From positions 1 through 64,000 of the forward strand of contig CADBCC010000002.1 of the NCBI GenBank assembly GCA_902793125.1: 64,000 nt of DNA, written 5' to 3'. The stretch is from an uncultured Ruminococcus sp. Its GTDB lineage: Bacteria > Bacillota > Clostridia > Oscillospirales > Acutalibacteraceae. The notes beneath the pieces were generated by a model. That model worked only from the letters and a program-made list of their open reading frames with translations, was not told the origin of the DNA and did no database searches. Of the stretch, positions 32,562 to 39,555 are shown one piece after another. The position numbers and the translations under genes were made by a program. Position 1 is the stretch's first letter, and the number at the start of each line of letters is the position of its first letter.

Positions 32562-32604
32562 AAAGCCCGTAACTTCCTTAATTGGAGGTTACGGGCTTTT
32601 TTAT
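32562..32604. terminator. Strong bidirectional terminator after the endolysin
   Basis: AAAGCCCGTAAC..CC pairs with GG..GTTACGGGCTTT, followed by TTTTTA on the plus strand and AT-rich sequence on the minus. It ends both the late operon and the converging minus-strand gene. Confidence 0.85.
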
Positions 32605-32807
32605 ATGTTTAAATTAAAGTCGTCAAATCTTACAGCTTCCATTATCTCTGCTAATGGTTTTTCGAGTATGTCTATCAATTCTAAATGACGGTTACAGTTT
32701 TCTACCTCGTCAGCTAATTGCCTGAGCGTACTTGCTATTTTTTCGGGTAATATTTCGTCATTTACATAATAATCGTTAATTGTTTCATCTGTCCTGCTAA
32801 TTACCAT
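32601..32807 (-). CDS. Hypothetical acidic protein, minus strand
   Basis: The 68-residue acidic protein (MVISRTDETINDYYVNDEILPEK...) is helical with leucines spaced as in a coiled coil. Its start has AAGGAGG on the minus strand. It follows the ribbon-helix-helix gene by 10 bp, so the two form an operon that could be a regulator plus partner. No family is recognised. Confidence 0.5.
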   Translation of the reverse strand: MVISRTDETINDYYVNDEILPEKIASTLRQLADEVENCNRHLELIDILEKPLAEIMEAVRFDDFNLNI

Positions 32808-32817
32808 ATTGTCCTCC

Positions 32818-33000
32818 TTATTTCATAGCTTGTTTTATTGCTCGGTTTACAAATTCGTTGAGGCTTTCGCCGTTTTCCTGAGCGTATTTCTTTATCAATT
32901 CTTTTTCGCCTTTTTTTACTCTTAGCTCTATACGGTCATAAGACTTAGCGTTATATTTCGCTACAGCTCTGCGCTGTGCGTCGGTTATTTTACTCGGCAT
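32818..33000 (-). CDS. Ribbon-helix-helix (Arc/CopG-like) DNA-binding protein
   Basis: The 60-residue basic protein has a strand DRIELRVKKGEKELIKKYAQENGESLNEFVNRAIK. This is the beta strand plus two helices of Arc-like repressors often found in Clostridia phages and mobile elements. It is first in a two-gene minus-strand unit with a good SD (AGGAGGTG). Two copies of a 14-bp operator-like motif lie in its promoter region, so autoregulation and control of the divergent genes is likely. Confidence 0.75.
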   Translation of the reverse strand: MPSKITDAQRRAVAKYNAKSYDRIELRVKKGEKELIKKYAQENGESLNEFVNRAIKQAMK

Positions 33001-33024
33001 AATAACACCTCCTGTATAAAAAAC

Positions 33025-33053
33025 ATTATATCAAACGTATATACTGCCGTCAA
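33025..33053 (-). promoter_or_regulatory. Promoter for the minus-strand RHH operon
   Basis: On the minus strand TTGACG (33048-33053) and TATAAT (33025-33030) are 17 bp apart. The -35 region overlaps an operator-like motif. Confidence 0.75.
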
Positions 33054-33121
33054 TATACAAATTGCACAAATATAAGGGTGTGATCTTTGTTAATTCTGCC
33101 TATTGAAATATACTGCCGTCA
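33039..33121. promoter_or_regulatory. Duplicated operator-like motif in divergent promoter region
   Basis: ATATACTGCCGTCA occurs exactly twice on the plus strand, at 33039-33052 and 33108-33121. The first overlaps the -35 of the minus-strand promoter, the second lies across the -35/spacer of the plus-strand promoter. Each copy is flanked by inverted TATAC/GTATA sequences. This is the layout of repressor operators. Confidence 0.65.
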
Positions 33122-33131
33122 GTAGTATAAT
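33103..33131 (+). promoter_or_regulatory. Promoter for the divergent plus-strand genes
   Basis: TTGAAA (33103-33108) and TATAAT (33126-33131) with a 17-bp spacer that contains the second operator-like motif. Confidence 0.75.
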
Positions 33132-33164
33132 ATAGACATCAAATAAAGAAAGGCGGTTAGCAAA

Positions 33165-33410
33165 ATGAAACTTATAGCAGGTCATTGGTACAGGTTTAAC
33201 GACCGTGGGGAAATCCATACAGGGCAATATATGGGGCGTGAACGTGGGTTTGAGTGTTGCGTTTGCTTCAAAGGTGAAAATTGCCATTGTTTTAATGTTT
33301 GGTATTCCTCCGACGGTTGGGAAACTTGGGGTTATGGAAATTCTCATTTACCCGAAATCTTAGAGGATTTAGGGGCGGCAGAAGAAATAATAATTGATAG
33401 GGCGGCTTAA
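33165..33410 (+). CDS. Hypothetical Trp/Cys-rich small protein
   Basis: The 81-residue protein (MKLIAGHWYRFNDRGEIHTG...) is beta-rich, with WYRF near the start, CCVCFKGENCHCF in the middle and WETWGYG later. The Cys/His cluster could bind metal. First gene of the divergent cassette, with SD aaaggcgg. No family is recognised. Expression from the lysogen by its own promoter suggests a moron gene (inference). Confidence 0.5.
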   Translation: MKLIAGHWYRFNDRGEIHTGQYMGRERGFECCVCFKGENCHCFNVWYSSDGWETWGYGNSHLPEILEDLGAAEEIIIDRAA

Positions 33411-33440
33411 CCGCCGCCCAAAACGAAAGGAGCAGTAATT

Positions 33441-33590
33441 ATGACAGATCATATGATTGAGGTTGCTAAAAGAAACAAACATAAAAGCGAAAATGAATTA
33501 AGAGAATATTTAAAAGGTGCTTTTTGGCAAGACAAAGAAATAGAAAATATTTGTAAATATGTTAATAGACACTTTAGAGAGGAGCAATAA
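33441..33590 (+). CDS. Small hypothetical protein
   Basis: The 49-residue helical, charged protein (MTDHMIEVAKRNKHKS...FREEQ) starts at ATG 33441 with AAAGGAG 10 nt upstream, and its stop lies 2 bp before the next ATG. It is too short for standard gene cut-offs. No family is recognised. Confidence 0.45.
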   Translation: MTDHMIEVAKRNKHKSENELREYLKGAFWQDKEIENICKYVNRHFREEQ

Positions 33591-33592
33591 CA

Positions 33593-33895
33593 ATGAGTAG
33601 TTTTAGAGTTGCTAAAAACACGGAAAGCAAATACAGTACATACATTGACGAATGGGGTAATATACTTGACCTAACAACTGAAACGAAATACCTGTATGCA
33701 GTCGGAGGTTCTTGTAAAGAGAAGAAATGGAAAACTAAATCTTTTCCTACATCTGACTTTTTCGGAATAGTACCTAATAAAAACAAGCTACGCTATTACG
33801 ACGAATTTTTAGTGTATAACAAAAAGCTAAGCTACGAACAGGTTACGAAATACGGGCTTGATTATATAGGCGAAAAGGAATACATAATAAAATAA
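33593..33895 (+). CDS. Hypothetical protein, last gene of the right-end cassette
   Basis: The 100-residue basic protein has strands YSTYIDEWGNILDL and TKYLYAVGGSCKEKKWKTKSF, and a C-terminal YEQVTKYGLDYIGEKEYI. SD gagaggagc before ATG 33593. No family is recognised. It is followed by a hairpin and three 11-bp-spaced repeats near the presumed phage end. Confidence 0.45.
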   Translation: MSSFRVAKNTESKYSTYIDEWGNILDLTTETKYLYAVGGSCKEKKWKTKSFPTSDFFGIVPNKNKLRYYDEFLVYNKKLSYEQVTKYGLDYIGEKEYIIK

Positions 33896-33896
33896 T

Positions 33897-33926
33897 AACA
33901 AGCCCTGTCGATTGACGGGGCTTGTT
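33897..33926. terminator. Terminator-like hairpin after the right-end cassette
   Basis: AACAAGCCC (33897-33905), GTC, loop GATT, GAC, GGGCTTGTT (33918-33926). The stem is strong, but there is no good T-run, so termination is uncertain. Confidence 0.5.
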
Positions 33927-33955
33927 AGTTATGTGTTAGTTACCTGTTAGTTACG
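33923..33955 (+). repeat. Three tandem 11-bp units near the prophage end
   Basis: TGTTAGTTA occurs at 33923, 33934 and 33945, exactly 11 bp apart (one helical turn). Units are TGTTAGTTATG, TGTTAGTTACC and TGTTAGTTACG. Possible integrase arm-type binding sites (inference). Confidence 0.6.
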
Positions 33956-33996
33956 ATACCCATTTTATACCTTTTTAGACCGTTGCAAAAAATGAA

Positions 33997-34029
33997 CAAT
34001 CCCGATAAACATTGTGTTTATCGGGATTG
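33997..34029 (-). terminator. Terminator of the tRNA gene
   Basis: CAATCCCGATAAAC and GTTTATCGGGATTG form a perfect 14-bp stem with a 5-nt loop. On the minus strand it follows the tRNA and is trailed by TTCATTTTTTG. Confidence 0.75.
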
Positions 34030-34046
34030 CCCTTTAAAAAAATTAC

Positions 34047-34122
<76 letters not shown>

Positions 34123-34146
34123 ATATCTGCTTTATTAAGCATATTA

Positions 34147-34175
34147 ATTATAGCGTAGTATCTTTACTTTGTCAA
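34147..34175 (-). promoter_or_regulatory. Promoter of the tRNA-fMet gene
   Basis: On the minus strand a perfect TTGACA (34170-34175), 17-bp spacer and perfect TATAAT (34147-34152). Confidence 0.85.
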
Positions 34176-34243
34176 GTGATTTAACTGTAATGTTTTGTCG
34201 AATGAAAAAATTAATAATTTTCGCGTTATTTTTTATAATAAAA

Positions 34244-34272
34244 TTGATTTTGATTTTCAGATGTGATATACT
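34244..34272 (+). promoter_or_regulatory. metG promoter
   Basis: TTGATT (34244-34249), 17-bp spacer and TATACT (34267-34272), about 37 bp before the metG start. Confidence 0.6.
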
Positions 34273-34308
34273 TATTTTGTATTTATATTTTTTTATGGAG
34301 TGGTAATT

Positions 34309-36264
34309 ATGTGCAAAAATTGTAAAGGAAAGCCCTATTATATTACTACGGCTATTGCTTATACTTCAAGAAAACCCCACATAGGCAACAGCTATGAAAT
34401 TGTTCTGACCGACGCTATCGCGCGTTACAAGCGTATGCTTGGTTACGATGTTTTCTTCCAGACGGGAACCGACGAACACGGCCAGAAAATTGAGATGTAT
34501 GCCCAGGCTGAGGGATGTACTCCTAAGGAATACGTAGACAAGGTTGCGGGTGAAATCCGCGATATCTGCGATGTTCTTAACACTTCCTACGATTATTTTA
34601 TCCGCACAACCGACGAAAAACACGAAAGAATTGTACAGAAGATTTTTAAAAAGCTTTATGACCAGGGCGATATATACAAGGGTAGTTATGAAGGACTGTA
34701 CTGCACTCCCTGCGAAAGTTTCTGGACCGAAAGCCAGCTTAAAGACGGTAAGTGTCCCGACTGCGGACGTGAGGTAAAGGAAGCTAAGGAAGAAGCCTAT
34801 TTCCTTAAACTCTCAAAATATCAGAAACAGTTAGAAGAATATATTGAATCGCGTCCCGATTTTATTTATCCCGAAAGCCGTAAAAAAGAAATGCTCAACA
34901 ACTTTATCAAGCCCGGACTTCAGGATTTATGCGTATCGCGTACAAGCTTTAAGTGGGGTATTCCCGTTGATTTCGACGAGGGACATGTTGTGTATGTCTG
35001 GATTGACGCGCTTTCCAACTATATTACCTCAATCGGTTATGATCCCGACGGAAGTTCGGAGATGTACAAAAAATTCTGGCCCGCGGACGCTCACATTATC
35101 GGTAAGGATATTGTACGCTTCCACACTATCTACTGGCCGATTATGCTTATGGCGCTCGGCGAGCCTCTGCCCAAGCAGGTTTACGGACATCCCTGGCTTC
35201 TTTTCGGCGAGGATAAAATGAGCAAGAGCCGCGGCAACGTAATTTACGCCGACGAGCTTGTAAAGCTTATAGGTGTTGACGCGGTAAGATATTATCTTCT
35301 GTCGGAGATGCCTTTTGCGAACGACGGTTCAATAACCTACGAAACAATTATCGAGCGTTTTAATTCCGATCTCGCTAACACTTTGGGCAACCTTGTAAAC
35401 CGTACAATCGCTATGAATAATAAGTACTTCGGCGGCGTTGTACAGGAGCCTTCGGTTTGTGAACCCGTTGACGAGGAATTAAAGCAGTTCTGCTTTGATA
35501 CGGTAAAAAAGGTTGACGAGTGTATTAACGCTTTCCATATCAGCGACGCTGTGGAAGCGGTAATTAACCTCGCTAAACGCTGTAATAAATACATTGATGA
35601 AACTACACCCTGGGTGCTTGCTAAAGATGAAAGCAAACTTCCGAGACTCGGTACGGTTTTATATAATCTTTTAGAAGCGATCAGGTTTGTCGCTGTATTA
35701 ATCGAGCCGTTTATGCCCGATACAAGCAAGGCGATTTTTGCCCAGTTGAACTGCGAAGAAAACTCATACGACAGCCTTAATGAATTTGGCGCTGTAAAAG
35801 CGGGCGGAAAAGTAGGGGAGGCTACTCCGATTTTCGCGAGAATAGATCCCGATAAGCTCTACGCGGAAATAGAAGAAATGCAGAAAGCAAGCGCCGAAGC
35901 CGAGAAAACTATTGAGGAAGTTGCTGCTGAGGAAATAGCTCCCGAAATCTCAATTGACGATTTCGCTAAAGTTGATATAAGAGTCGGCGAGGTAAAAGCC
36001 TGCGAAAAAGTTAAGAAAAGTAAAAAGCTTCTTAAATTCGATATTGATGACGGTATGGACGGACGTACAATTGTAAGCGGAATAGCGCAGTATTATAAAC
36101 CCGAAGAATTAGTCGGCAAGAAGGTTCTCTTTGTCGCTAACTTAAAGCCCGTTAAACTCTGCGGAGTTGAGAGCCAGGGTATGATTCTGTCCGCTGAACA
36201 CGGCAGCAGCCTCCAGGTTATTACTGTTGATGAAAATAAAATAAACGGAAGCAAACTTTGTTAA
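34309..36264 (+). CDS. metG: Methionyl-tRNA synthetase
   Basis: The protein is 651 residues from ATG 34309, with GGAG 8 nt upstream; GTG 34300 would lie in the SD. It attaches Met to initiator and elongator tRNA-Met. The class I signature PHIGNSYE is near the N terminus and KMSKSRGN near residue 305. A knuckle CTPCESF ... CPDCGR at about residues 130-150 would bind zinc. The C-terminal 110 residues (EISIDDFAKVDIRVGEV...) are the Trbp111/EMAP-like tRNA-binding domain. Location next to the initiator tRNA is fitting but unlinked transcriptionally (opposite strand). Confidence 0.97.
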   Translation: MCKNCKGKPYYITTAIAYTSRKPHIGNSYEIVLTDAIARYKRMLGYDVFFQTGTDEHGQKIEMYAQAEGCTPKEYVDKVAGEIRDICDVLNTSYDYFIRTTDEKHERIVQKIFKKLYDQGDIYKGSYEGLYCTPCESFWTESQLKDGKCPDCGREVKEAKEEAYFLKLSKYQKQLEEYIESRPDFIYPESRKKEMLNNFIKPGLQDLCVSRTSFKWGIPVDFDEGHVVYVWIDALSNYITSIGYDPDGSSEMYKKFWPADAHIIGKDIVRFHTIYWPIMLMALGEPLPKQVYGHPWLLFGEDKMSKSRGNVIYADELVKLIGVDAVRYYLLSEMPFANDGSITYETIIERFNSDLANTLGNLVNRTIAMNNKYFGGVVQEPSVCEPVDEELKQFCFDTVKKVDECINAFHISDAVEAVINLAKRCNKYIDETTPWVLAKDESKLPRLGTVLYNLLEAIRFVAVLIEPFMPDTSKAIFAQLNCEENSYDSLNEFGAVKAGGKVGEATPIFARIDPDKLYAEIEEMQKASAEAEKTIEEVAAEEIAPEISIDDFAKVDIRVGEVKACEKVKKSKKLLKFDIDDGMDGRTIVSGIAQYYKPEELVGKKVLFVANLKPVKLCGVESQGMILSAEHGSSLQVITVDENKINGSKLC

Positions 36265-36296
36265 AATAAGCGGGGCTATAGCTCCGCTTATTTTTA
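36264..36296 (+). terminator. metG terminator
   Basis: AAATAAGCGG.GCT and AGC.CCGCTTATTT form a long stem followed by TTTAA. Confidence 0.75.
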
Positions 36297-36313
36297 ACCA
36301 TAATATTTATTAC

Positions 36314-36416
36314 TTTCCGTTTCCTGATAATTTTGCCCAAGCCTCCAAAACTTCATAGGATTTTAAACGTACGGGGGATATAACATTTCAGAAAGGAACG
36401 TCAAAGTATGACGAGG
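36314..36416 (+). repeat. Dispersed intergenic structured element, copy A (before tatD)
   Basis: The sequence contains CCAAAACTTCATAGGAT, then GGGGGATATAACATTT, then AGAAAGGAACGTCAAAGTATGACGAGG. The same order occurs at 46091, 39404 (minus) and partly 43355. A 5' CGTTTCCT can pair with the 3' AGGAACG, and CGTCA with TGACG. The tatD ATG at 36408 falls inside the last hairpin. Confidence 0.55.
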
Positions 36417-37184
36417 ACATATAAAAACATTTTTGACGCGCATTGTCACTATGACGATAAATGGTTTGACGAGGACAGGGAAGAGCTTTTAAAAATTCTT
36501 CCCGAAAACGGTGTAACCGGAATTATCTGTAACGCGGTTGATTTAATTTCCGCCGAAGTTATTAAGGGTTACGCCGAGGAATATCCGTATATTTATTATA
36601 CTGCGGGTTTCCATCCCGAAAATTTAGAGGATATACCCGAAGATTACAGGGAAAGTTTGGCGCGTTTTTCGGAACATAAAAAATGTGTCGCTATAGGCGA
36701 AATCGGACTTGACTATCACTGGGATATTCCGAAAGATATCCAGCTTAAAATTTTTGAAGAACAGCTTGAGCTTGCAAAGGAACTTGACGTTCCCGTAGTA
36801 GTTCATGACCGTGAGGCTCACGGCGATACAATGGAACTTTTAAGAAAATATAAACCGAAAGGTCTTATGCACTGCTTCAGCGGAAGCGTCGAGCTTATGC
36901 GCGAGGTTATGAAGTTGGGTATGAGTATCAGCTTAGGCGGTGTAGTTACCTTTAAAAACGCCCGCCATAGCGTTGAATGCGCGCGGGAGGTTCCGATAGA
37001 CAGGCTTCTTTTGGAAACGGACGCTCCGTATATGAGCCCCGTACCGTTCAGGGGCAAACGCAACGATAGCAGGAATATCGCTTTTGTAGCGGAGAAAATC
37101 GCTGAAATCAGGGGTATGGATGCGCAGGAGCTATTGAATATTACTTCGGAAAACACAAAAAGATTATTTAATATAGGAGATTAG
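36408..37184 (+). CDS. tatD: TatD family metal-dependent DNase
   Basis: The 258-residue amidohydrolase-fold protein has the metal site FDAHCHYDD near residue 9, GEIGLDYHWD, VVVHDREAHGDT, MHCFSGS and ETDAPYMSP. This is the full TatD signature. The family acts as 3'-5' DNase/RNase and D-aminoacyl-tRNA deacylase in some members. The usual Clostridia neighbour is metG, as here. SD is AAAGGA at 36392-36397. Confidence 0.92.
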   Translation: MTRTYKNIFDAHCHYDDKWFDEDREELLKILPENGVTGIICNAVDLISAEVIKGYAEEYPYIYYTAGFHPENLEDIPEDYRESLARFSEHKKCVAIGEIGLDYHWDIPKDIQLKIFEEQLELAKELDVPVVVHDREAHGDTMELLRKYKPKGLMHCFSGSVELMREVMKLGMSISLGGVVTFKNARHSVECAREVPIDRLLLETDAPYMSPVPFRGKRNDSRNIAFVAEKIAEIRGMDAQELLNITSENTKRLFNIGD

Positions 37185-37186
37185 CT

Positions 37187-38326
37187 ATGAAAAAACTTCT
37201 TGTTATTTTAACCGCCGCGGCTTTAGCCGTAACCGCTTTAGTATCATGTTCGGGAGAAAAGAAAGGCCATAAAATATATATCCGCGACGATTTTGCCGCG
37301 GAGAAACTAAAGGTTATTTTCCTGAGCTCCAAAGGTAACGCGAAAGAAACCGTCGATCCCGAAAAGATAGGCGAAAACGATGATTATACTACATATTCGG
37401 TTGTTGCCGACGATAAAAAATACGACAGAATTATTATAAAAAGCGATGACGAGGAAAGTATACAGCTCGCTTTCAACAGCTATGTAAGCGGCTGGCATCT
37501 TTCGGCTTACGGAGCAATTCCTTTTACTTATGATGAAAAAGAGGAAGACGTAATCGACTACGCCGTAAAATCATTTAAATACGAAAACACCGAAAAGCAG
37601 ATTTACATCTGGACTCCGAAAGGCTATAAAAAGGGCGGTAAGAAAAAGTATCCCGTAATCTATATGACTGACGGTCAGAATCTTTTTGAAAAAAGCGCAA
37701 CTTCTCACGGTTGCTGGAATGTTGCCGAAAGTATAAGAAGTATGCAGAAAAACACAGGCAAAAGCGCTATAGTTGTCGGCATAGACGACAGCACCTCGAA
37801 CCGTGACAGCGAGCTCACTCCTAATATAGGAAAAGTAGTTGATACAAGCTCCGTTGACGGCGGAAACTTTGAAAACGGTACGGGTAAGTATTACAGCGAT
37901 TTCGTTGTCAATACCGTTATGCCGTATATAGAGAAAAACTATAACGTTTATACCGACGCAAAGCATACAGCAATCGCCGGAAGTTCATCGGGCGGTATTG
38001 AGAGCTTTTATATCGGAATGGAACATCCCGATAAGTTCGGTACAATCGGCGCGCTGTCGCCCGCTTTCGGACTCTACGATGACACTACCTGGGTTAAATA
38101 TCTTAAATCAAAGGATTTAAAGAATAAACCTTTCGTTTATATTTATAACGGCGACGCAGATAAGTTAGAACAATATCTTAAAATCGGCGCAGAGAATATG
38201 CCCGCCAACCTTAAAAAGGTCGGATACACCGAAAAGGATTATGTTCTTAAAATCTACGATAAAGGTATGCATAACGAAAAATTCTGGAGAGCGTTATTCC
38301 CCGAGTTTTTAAAGGAATTTATGTAA
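37187..38326 (+). CDS. Lipoprotein alpha/beta-hydrolase esterase
   Basis: The 379-residue protein has a signal peptide with lipobox LVSC (Cys at about residue 21), so it is likely attached to the outer face of the membrane. The N-terminal 110 residues look like a carbohydrate-binding-like beta domain. The catalytic domain starts around YENTEKQIYIWTPKGY and has the nucleophile elbow GSSSGG, an acid NGDAD and the His in KGMHNEKFW. This is the esterase D/feruloyl- or acetyl-xylan-esterase-like family in gut bacteria. It starts 2 bp after tatD. Substrate unknown. Confidence 0.8.
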   Translation: MKKLLVILTAAALAVTALVSCSGEKKGHKIYIRDDFAAEKLKVIFLSSKGNAKETVDPEKIGENDDYTTYSVVADDKKYDRIIIKSDDEESIQLAFNSYVSGWHLSAYGAIPFTYDEKEEDVIDYAVKSFKYENTEKQIYIWTPKGYKKGGKKKYPVIYMTDGQNLFEKSATSHGCWNVAESIRSMQKNTGKSAIVVGIDDSTSNRDSELTPNIGKVVDTSSVDGGNFENGTGKYYSDFVVNTVMPYIEKNYNVYTDAKHTAIAGSSSGGIESFYIGMEHPDKFGTIGALSPAFGLYDDTTWVKYLKSKDLKNKPFVYIYNGDADKLEQYLKIGAENMPANLKKVGYTEKDYVLKIYDKGMHNEKFWRALFPEFLKEFM

Positions 38327-38367
38327 TTTAAGATTATAGGTATTTTACTTTATACTTTATATAAAAC

Positions 38368-38396
38368 AAGGTCGGCATCAATCAGATGCCGACCTT
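38368..38396. terminator. Bidirectional terminator between esterase and nrdR
   Basis: AAGGTCGGCATC, loop AATCA, GATGCCGACCTT: a 12-bp perfect stem between converging genes, with AT-rich sequence on each side. Confidence 0.85.
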
Positions 38397-38400
38397 AATT

Positions 38401-38865
38401 TTATTTCTCTTTTAAGAGTTTATTAAGTTCTTCCATAAAGGTTTCAATATCCTTAAACGAACGGTAAACGGAAGCGAATCTTACGTAGCTTACTTCGTCA
38501 ACTGTTTTAAGCTCGTTCATAGCGAGTTCGCCGATCTGTTCGGTTGTAACCTCGCGGTCAAGGCTCGACTGAACTTTGCTTTCGATATTATTAACCATTT
38601 CCTCAATCTTGTTAATGGAAACAGGACGTTTTTCGCAGGCTCTTACAAGTCCGTTGGTAAGCTTATTTCGGTCAAAGCTTTCACGGCTTTTATCTCTTTT
38701 AACTACGATAACGGGAACGGTTTCAATAATTTCGTGAGTAGTAAATCTTTTACCGCATTTAAGGCACTCTCTGCGTCGTCTGATTCTTTCACTGTCGTCA
38801 GCCGAACGTGAGTCAATTACCTTAGATTCGGTATAAGCGCAAAACGGACATTTCATTTCATACAC
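38401..38865 (-). CDS. nrdR: NrdR transcriptional repressor
   Basis: The 154-residue protein has an N-terminal zinc ribbon ([11 protein letters not shown] ... CLKCGKRF) and an ATP-cone ([16 protein letters not shown]). NrdR represses ribonucleotide reductase genes by sensing ATP/dATP. No NrdR-box is evident in this window. It has its own promoter on the minus strand. Confidence 0.96.
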   Translation of the reverse strand: MYEMKCPFCAYTESKVIDSRSADDSERIRRRRECLKCGKRFTTHEIIETVPVIVVKRDKSRESFDRNKLTNGLVRACEKRPVSINKIEEMVNNIESKVQSSLDREVTTEQIGELAMNELKTVDEVSYVRFASVYRSFKDIETFMEELNKLLKEK

Positions 38866-38891
38866 CTCTGTATTTATATTTCGATATTAGC

Positions 38892-38920
38892 ATTATAACA
38901 CAAGATGTAGAATAATGCAA
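38892..38920 (-). promoter_or_regulatory. nrdR promoter
   Basis: On the minus strand TTGCAT (38915-38920), 17-bp spacer and TATAAT (38892-38897). Confidence 0.7.
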
Positions 38921-38966
38921 GCTATATTTAGTATGAAATGGTAGTTTTTTGTAAAAAACCGAAAAA

Positions 38967-39392
38967 TTAATGTTTGTCGCTGTCTTCGATTTTTCCGACA
39001 ATCGGTTCAGGGTCAACGCCCTGCTTTTTGTAATAATCCGAAAGTGCGGATTTAATCGCTTCTTCCGCGAGTACTGAGCAGTGAACCTTTACCGGCGGAA
39101 GTCCGTCTAACGCTTCCATAACCGCTTTGTTTGTGAGGTTTAACGCGTTGTCGATGCTTTTGCCTTTAATCAGCTCGGTAGCCATTGAGCTTGTAGCTAT
39201 TGCGGCTCCGCAGCCGAATGTTTTAAACTTTACGTCGGTAATTGTATTGTCGTCGATTTTGAGATATATTTTCATAATATCTCCGCATTTTGAGTTGCCT
39301 ACTTCGCCGATTCCGTCGGCGTTTTCAATTTCGCCTACATTTCTCGGATTGGCGAAGTGATCCATAACCTTTTCAGAATAAGTAAATCCCAT
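38967..39392 (-). CDS. iscU: Iron-sulfur cluster scaffold protein (IscU/NifU N-terminal type)
   Basis: The 141-residue protein has the three scaffold cysteines: NSKCGDIM, TFGCGAAIATSS and HCSVLAEEA. Fe-S clusters are built on these with sulfur from the desulfurase encoded upstream. It lacks the LPPVK-type chaperone motif variation seen in SufU and has LPPVKVHCS, as in IscU. Its own SD is poor (aaagaaaaaATG), and a copy of the dispersed structured element lies directly upstream. Confidence 0.93.
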   Translation of the reverse strand: MGFTYSEKVMDHFANPRNVGEIENADGIGEVGNSKCGDIMKIYLKIDDNTITDVKFKTFGCGAAIATSSMATELIKGKSIDNALNLTNKAVMEALDGLPPVKVHCSVLAEEAIKSALSDYYKKQGVDPEPIVGKIEDSDKH

Positions 39393-39403
39393 TTTTTCTT
39401 TAT

Positions 39404-39490
39404 CACGTCAGACCGTGCATTCCCTATATAAAAGACATATCCCTCTTACCTCGTCAATCCTGTTAAGCTTTGGATAGACAGGATAGGTCC
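39404..39490 (-). repeat. Dispersed intergenic structured element, copy C (before iscU)
   Basis: On the minus strand it reads CCTATCCTGTCTATCCAAAGC, then TTAACAGGAT, TAAGAGGGATATG, then ATAGGGAATGCACGGTCTGACGTG. ATCCTGT pairs with ACAGGAT, CCTAT with ATAGG and CACG with CGTG. It matches copy B at 46091 in order and pairing. Confidence 0.6.
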
Positions 39491-39555
39491 TGCGTTTTGG
39501 TTTTAGCGTGAAAGCTCCTTTCTTTTTAAATGTCATTTAAAGTCTGTTTAATTTT

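Noticed and set aside
32818..33000. Main phage immunity repressor
   Set aside because: It is a short RHH protein at the far right end, not a CI-like HTH protein beside integrase. The lysogeny module is probably left of the window.
36818..37966. Minus-strand frames opposite tatD and the esterase
   Set aside because: The plus-strand genes have complete family signatures, and the minus frames have none.
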